DNA of 64,000 nucleotides from Lithospermum erythrorhizon (Eukaryota; Streptophyta; Magnoliopsida; Boraginales; Boraginaceae), in contig JADFUC010000719.1 of NCBI GenBank assembly GCA_019722365.1, positions 1 through 64,000 of the forward strand. Direction: 5' to 3'. The position numbers were made by a program, and so were the translations under genes. The notes below the pieces were generated by a model. It made no database searches. It saw only the letters and a list, made by a program, of their open reading frames with translations, and was not told where the DNA came from. The stretch's first letter is position 1; each line of letters starts with the position of its first letter. This document shows, one piece after another, positions 59,630 through 64,000 of this stretch.

Positions 59630-60445
59630 TGTCGGGAAATCGCTATATTTTAATTATGCCCATTACGACAATTGTTGTAATAATTAATTTACTAGTTTTG
59701 AAGCAACGAGATTACTCAAATTCAAAGATTCAAGAATAGTAATTGTAAATGTTAAATAGGCAAATATGATAATATTAGGTATTATAGATTGTTGGACTAG
59801 TATAATTGTTATACACAATAACGGGTCAATTATATTATTATACAACTAATCATTATCCGAGCCCAAAAGGTCATACACATGTGAGTGACGCTGAGTTTTA
59901 TTTCATGCATAAGATTAAACTCGACATAAATTGAGAGTTGATTGAAATCAACAGATAATTAATCGAGACTTATCGTAAATGTAAGATACAATCGATTTGT
60001 GACCGAATCAATTAATCGCTAGTTTAATTGACTGCCACTTAGTAAAGTTCATTAGTGACTTGTTAGTCACTTACCTCGTTAGCATTTAGTTGCACCAGCT
60101 AACCAGTTTTTATATTGGTTAACGGGTCGAGCTTATTCGGTTAAAAGTGAGTGAAGGCAAAGGGATCTTATAAGATGGAAAAACCTAATCATCTTTTCTC
60201 CTCTTTCTCCTCATAGCCGCCTCCCCTCCCCTCTCTCCATAACCGAAATCAAGTCAATGTTTTTTACTTGATTTGTTTCTCCAATTTCTCTTGTGATTCT
60301 AGCAAATCCAATCACATGATTCAACCGACTGCTGACCAATCAAGGCATCTACCATTCACAGGGCGCTTAAAACTAAGGAGATCAAAGGATGCTTTAAGTA
60401 GTAGAAAAGTTATACTCACGCTTATAAGTGCTCAGATTTCATATG

Positions 60446-60486
<41 letters not shown>

Positions 60487-60561
60487 ATTTTGATTATATA
60501 TACTTTAAATAATTCGATGTTTTGCTTATGCTTTGTTACGAATGCTTGCATAGTTTTTCCA
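59630..60561 (+). mobile_element. Solo copia-type LTR, plus orientation
   Basis: It starts TGTCGGGAAATC, compared with TGTTGGAAATC in the copia LTR, and shares its internal order: GGTCAATTATATTATTATACAAC (59,824), TTTTATTTCATGCATAAGATTAAAC (59,894), TTAGTTGCACC near 60,087, and AAACCTAATC near 60,181. Length (about 932 bp) matches the 960-bp LTRs. LINE sequence lies on both sides and no internal region is present, so it is a solo LTR left by recombination. The 3' end (TTTTCCA) is approximate. Confidence 0.65.
60452..60482. repeat. (TA)n microsatellite
   Basis: 31 bp of uninterrupted TA dinucleotide inside the solo LTR. Confidence 0.9.
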
Positions 60562-61080
60562 ATGTTCTAATGCTAATGAAACTCTTTGCCATGTTTTATT
60601 AACTTGCCCCTTCTCAAGTAGATTGTGGTTCACCACCCCATGACTGGAAAACCGTGGCACTCATTCGCGGAATGGTGGACCTTTATTTCAAACCAATTGT
60701 GGTACAAGATAGACCAGATAAGCATGAGTACGCAGATATGACGTATTTGGAAACACATTTGCTTGAGGGAAGGGCGGGGATATTTAGTAAATTTGGGGAG
60801 GAAGGAGCAATGTTGTCGAGGATTATATAAGGCCGAACAGAGAGGAGACCGAATAAGATATGCATCTCGCATCGTAGGTGGAAGCACTCCAAGATTTAAT
60901 ACTCAAGCAACATCAATTGTGATGCGGGGTGGTTTAAGCTTGAGAGAAGAGGGACGACTGGCATAGTGTGTCGTGATCAACATGGACTGATTAGAGGGGC
61001 TTATTTCAATAATCTAAATCATATTGAAGGAGCACTTGTTGCAGCATGGCACCTGCAGAGGGCTAAAATTTTACAATACG
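60562..61080 (+). mobile_element. LINE piece 4: zinc-binding and RNase H-like region
   Basis: The plus strand reads NANETLCHVLLTCPFSSRLW (60,570-60,629), the zf-RVT-type HxxxxC signature, then after frameshifts CRDQHGLIRGAYFNNLNHIE and GALVAAWHLQRAKIL (60,973-61,074), a LINE-associated RNase H-like domain. The domain stops part-way at about 61,075, so the LINE 3' end is missing or displaced. Confidence 0.8.
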
Positions 61081-61330
61081 TAATAGGATTACAAGAATAA
61101 AACGGAAACACTCACCATACCGATCCGCAGCACGGCGCCAGGTCCTCTTCGAGATCAATATCTTAGTAGCAAACATTCATCATCAAGAAATACTTGAGTG
61201 TAAAATCTAAGAGATAGACCGACAATCCAATAACGCAGCATTATCACACAGCACATTGGAATTCGGGAGACACGGAGAAGGCCTTACCCCTCCCATTCGC
61301 TCTCCAAGCTCTCTCTTACACGACTATATG
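61081..61330. other. Unassigned segment at the LINE break
   Basis: GC-richer sequence with no protein match. It begins right where the LINE RNase H domain is cut and may be the end of a further insertion. Confidence 0.35.
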
Positions 61331-64000
61331 TCAAAACCGGTAACGACTCAAAATTAATAAATTAAAATGTGGGATTATTAAATTGATTAACGTAAAATTT
61401 GAAACCACTTTATATTTTATGTACGATAAATGTTAGGTTTTGGAATTTTTAGCGAGGTAAGTTGAATCGAGAGGTACGCTTGAACTAAACGTAACACTCT
61501 CATCCGACAAGCTGCTTTTCCCTCATTCTTTCCGCATTACCAAACAAGGCTAAGAAGTGGTAAATAAACAAAAAAGAAAAAGAAAATCCCATCTCCTCTC
61601 CTCCAAGTCACCAACCTCCCCTTCCCTTGAAATTTCTTTCTCCTCCATTTTAAATAGACCTCAAATTTCCCGAGAGTTTCCCCCTCATCATCCTCTTCTC
61701 TTCGATTCAAGCAAAAAGGCAAACTTTTGTGTATTTTATTTAGATTCAAATTGAGTTGGACTTTGTTTTTGACTTTTTGTGCTTTTCATTTTTATTGCTT
61801 CACTGGATTCTCGGCTTTAAATTGCTTGTTCTCGAAAGTTGAAATTACGCTGCTGATGCAGAAATTTGTGACGCTAGTGGACGCCACTTTTGGGAATTTA
61901 GTTTGACTTCGGATTTTGGGGTTAATATCGTGATATAATTATTATCTAGCCGAATTATAGTATACGAGATTACACACCGATTCGGGTAGAAAAGGGTGTT
62001 GGGTTGACTTTTGGGTTAACTTCGGTCGACTTTTTCAAACGTGTTAAAATGATAAGTATATGTTTCTGGACCTTTTTATTATAGTTGTTTAGAAGTAAAA
62101 TTGTGGCTTCTAAAAGCTGTTGGATGACCTATGTTGAAATTAGTTTTTATTAGCTTTGAGTAGTAGTTGATTGGGATTGTAGGTTATTAGAATGGTTAAT
62201 TGGTGGAAAAGTTAATAATCGATTGAATTGTATAAGGTGTTAGTATTTGGGTTAGTACGAGGCCGATAATTTAGGGAGTTTGGGACAAGGTAATTTTAAT
62301 AAAGTAGTTTATTTTTGAAGTTTGGAATTAGTAATATTTCACCTAAAGTAATCTAATGGTACCAAGAGTCATAAAAGATAATTATAACAAAATTAGTAGT
62401 AATTGTACTTTCGAGTTTTCTTTAGACTGAAGGAAAGGCTTATGGATCGATTGATCGCCGGGCGCTAAAGGGGAATAGCCAAAAGGATTTATCACTGCTT
62501 GAAATACTATTTATGTTTGAGCGAAGATATGATAAATCGACAAGGACTATGCATTCTGTTATGAACTTATCTCTGCTAGTATAGTTGTGAAATTGTAGAA
62601 ATGTTGAGTTGTATGGTGGCGTGTTAGATATATTATGGTGGTAGGTTCTATATGAAATTGTCGACTTTGAGTATATTAAGCGGCCGCCATCAGAATGCCA
62701 AGTATGATTGTTAGTTTGTTGTTCTTATCCGTCAAGTATAGTCAAGGTAATGCTGTGCTGAGTCATGTGGCTGGCGCTTTGGTCGTGGTTGGTATGTTTG
62801 GCGACGTTGATCGCTGGTCTGCTTTTGTTTCACATAGAGCCGGGTCGCACTATATTAGACGCGTACGCAGAGTCATACGCAGTGGCCTGGTGCGTACGTA
62901 TTTCTATGATATCAGATAGGATCAAGCGAGAGCCCGAAAAGGCGATATGATATTTGCGGGTAAGCCAAGAGTGAGTCTCGCCGAAGTTGATAATATTATG
63001 ATATTAAAGTTATGTTACGAGGCGAACACTAGAAAGCGGCAACGGCTATAAACAAGTTTGATAAATTTATTGCGGGTGCATGGTCTTGGTATCGTTGACA
63101 TTGGGTGGATGTCATTAAGTATTCCCAAATGTCGATAATGTCATGGTCTTGTTTTTCTGAGTTCTCTATACTGTGTTTATTGTGTTAAGTGAATCGTATG
63201 TAACGAGCTTGGCTGCTGAAAGTGTATGGCATGCTCTCCGGATATATCATGAGAATAACGAAGTTGAGTCCAAGTAAATGTGTATATATGTCGAGGATGG
63301 TTATTACTATCGTGATTATGAATACTTAGTTTATTTCTTTACCTATATATACGTGATACTTATCACACGCTTTTATCTCCGTTGTGTATCTCATTCTTGG
63401 ATGCTGGTAAAAGCACACCCGAAAGGGATACATTTCCATTAAGTTGTCGGTACCTTACCCTTCCACCCGTATTGACAGTGCCCTTGTGAAGCGGCTGAGT
63501 TTCGTGAGAGTATCCGTGATTTACTTAGGTGAGTTTAATGGGTGGCTGTGGATCCTAAATATCTTTTATTCTCACTCATTTTTCTTATGTACTCAATTTC
63601 GTATTTTGTTTTGGCGTTGAAATGTATTAACTATATTATGGAGTATCTCGGTTTTGGAATTACTATGAGTTTGCATTTTGGATTTGTTTAGATGATGCCA
63701 CGATGGTTAAATTTCTCAGAGAAACGCTTTTGAGCGAACTATTTTACTTTTATCAAACTACTGTGTTCTACCGATTTTCAAACAAAGAGTTTGTTTGCTA
63801 GGAATCTAGTATTTAATTTCATTTGTGATAAACACCAAATTCACATTCCCGATCCTCAAAATGATATAAATTAATCTAAAACACATAATTAACAATTATG
63901 AATAATGTGAGCACCCATGTTGATGCCAAATGGGAAGTCTATCAACACATTCTTCTATCACGAAGCCTCCTTTGAATTCCAAATTTGAGTTAATTTCAAA
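61331..64000 (+). repeat. Gypsy-type LTR-like sequence, runs off the window
   Basis: From GGTAACGACTCAAAATTAATAA (about 61,340) onward the composition resembles a plus-orientation gypsy LTR: TGACTTTTTG-type and GTTGACTTTTGGGTTAAC motifs (62,000), then a GC-richer stretch (62,690-63,100). It does not align with the Gypsy-A/LARD LTRs beyond short motifs. No partner LTR or internal coding region is in the window, and open frames here (61-74 codons) match nothing. Confidence 0.35.

Overview
The window looks like nuclear DNA of a flowering plant, probably a eudicot. It is AT-rich, it has no bacterial-style gene packing, it carries nested Ty3/gypsy, Ty1/copia, LINE and tRNA-derived SINE sequences, and its one recognisable host gene is an intron-containing plant glyoxalase I (VOC family) gene. 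Nearly all else is decayed transposable-element DNA. Reading frames of the elements break every few dozen codons by single-base indels. That fits old copies or an uncorrected long-read assembly, and the sequence alone cannot separate the two.

Left block (1-23.1 kb). Positions 2,880-3,200 match the 3' untranslated part of a copia family that recurs near 52 kb. A small SINE follows at 3.34-3.45 kb. A large minus-strand gypsy element (here 'Gypsy-A', 3,495-23,143) has 2.4-2.6 kb LTRs, readable RT, RNase H and integrase remnants (about 6.1-8.8 kb) and a weak gag start near 20.5 kb. It is interrupted by a minus-strand element with no recognisable coding capacity (LARD-1, 9,112-16,698) and by an isolated plus-strand LTR (16,832-19,642). 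LARD-1 has LTRs related to those of Gypsy-A. Its right LTR and the isolated LTR lie head to head and form a long inverted repeat.

Middle block (23.1-38.9 kb). This holds the glyoxalase gene on the minus strand: exon 1 at 27,841-28,149, a 2.3-kb intron, and a frame-broken exon 2 at 25,296-25,518, with a palindromic G-box upstream. It also holds an LTR-like promoter segment, a copia gag remnant, a 2.1-kb element with roughly 400-bp inverted repeats and a 20-base G run, a degenerate tandem repeat of about 278 bp, and a SINE with a perfect 13-bp target-site duplication.

Right block (38.9-64 kb). One plus-strand LINE (endonuclease, RT and RNase H regions) is split into four collinear pieces. The interruptions are LARD-2 (40,763-50,033), a copia element with 0.96-kb LTRs and gag-IN-RT-RNase H remnants (50,725-59,293), and a solo copia-type LTR (59,630-60,561). 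The last 2.7 kb resembles a different gypsy LTR in plus orientation and runs off the window.

The main points of interest are the coding-poor family that appears to share LTRs with a coding gypsy element, the head-to-head LTR hairpin, and the state of the glyoxalase exon 2. I see no tRNA gene, rRNA gene, CRISPR array or bacterial defence-type system.
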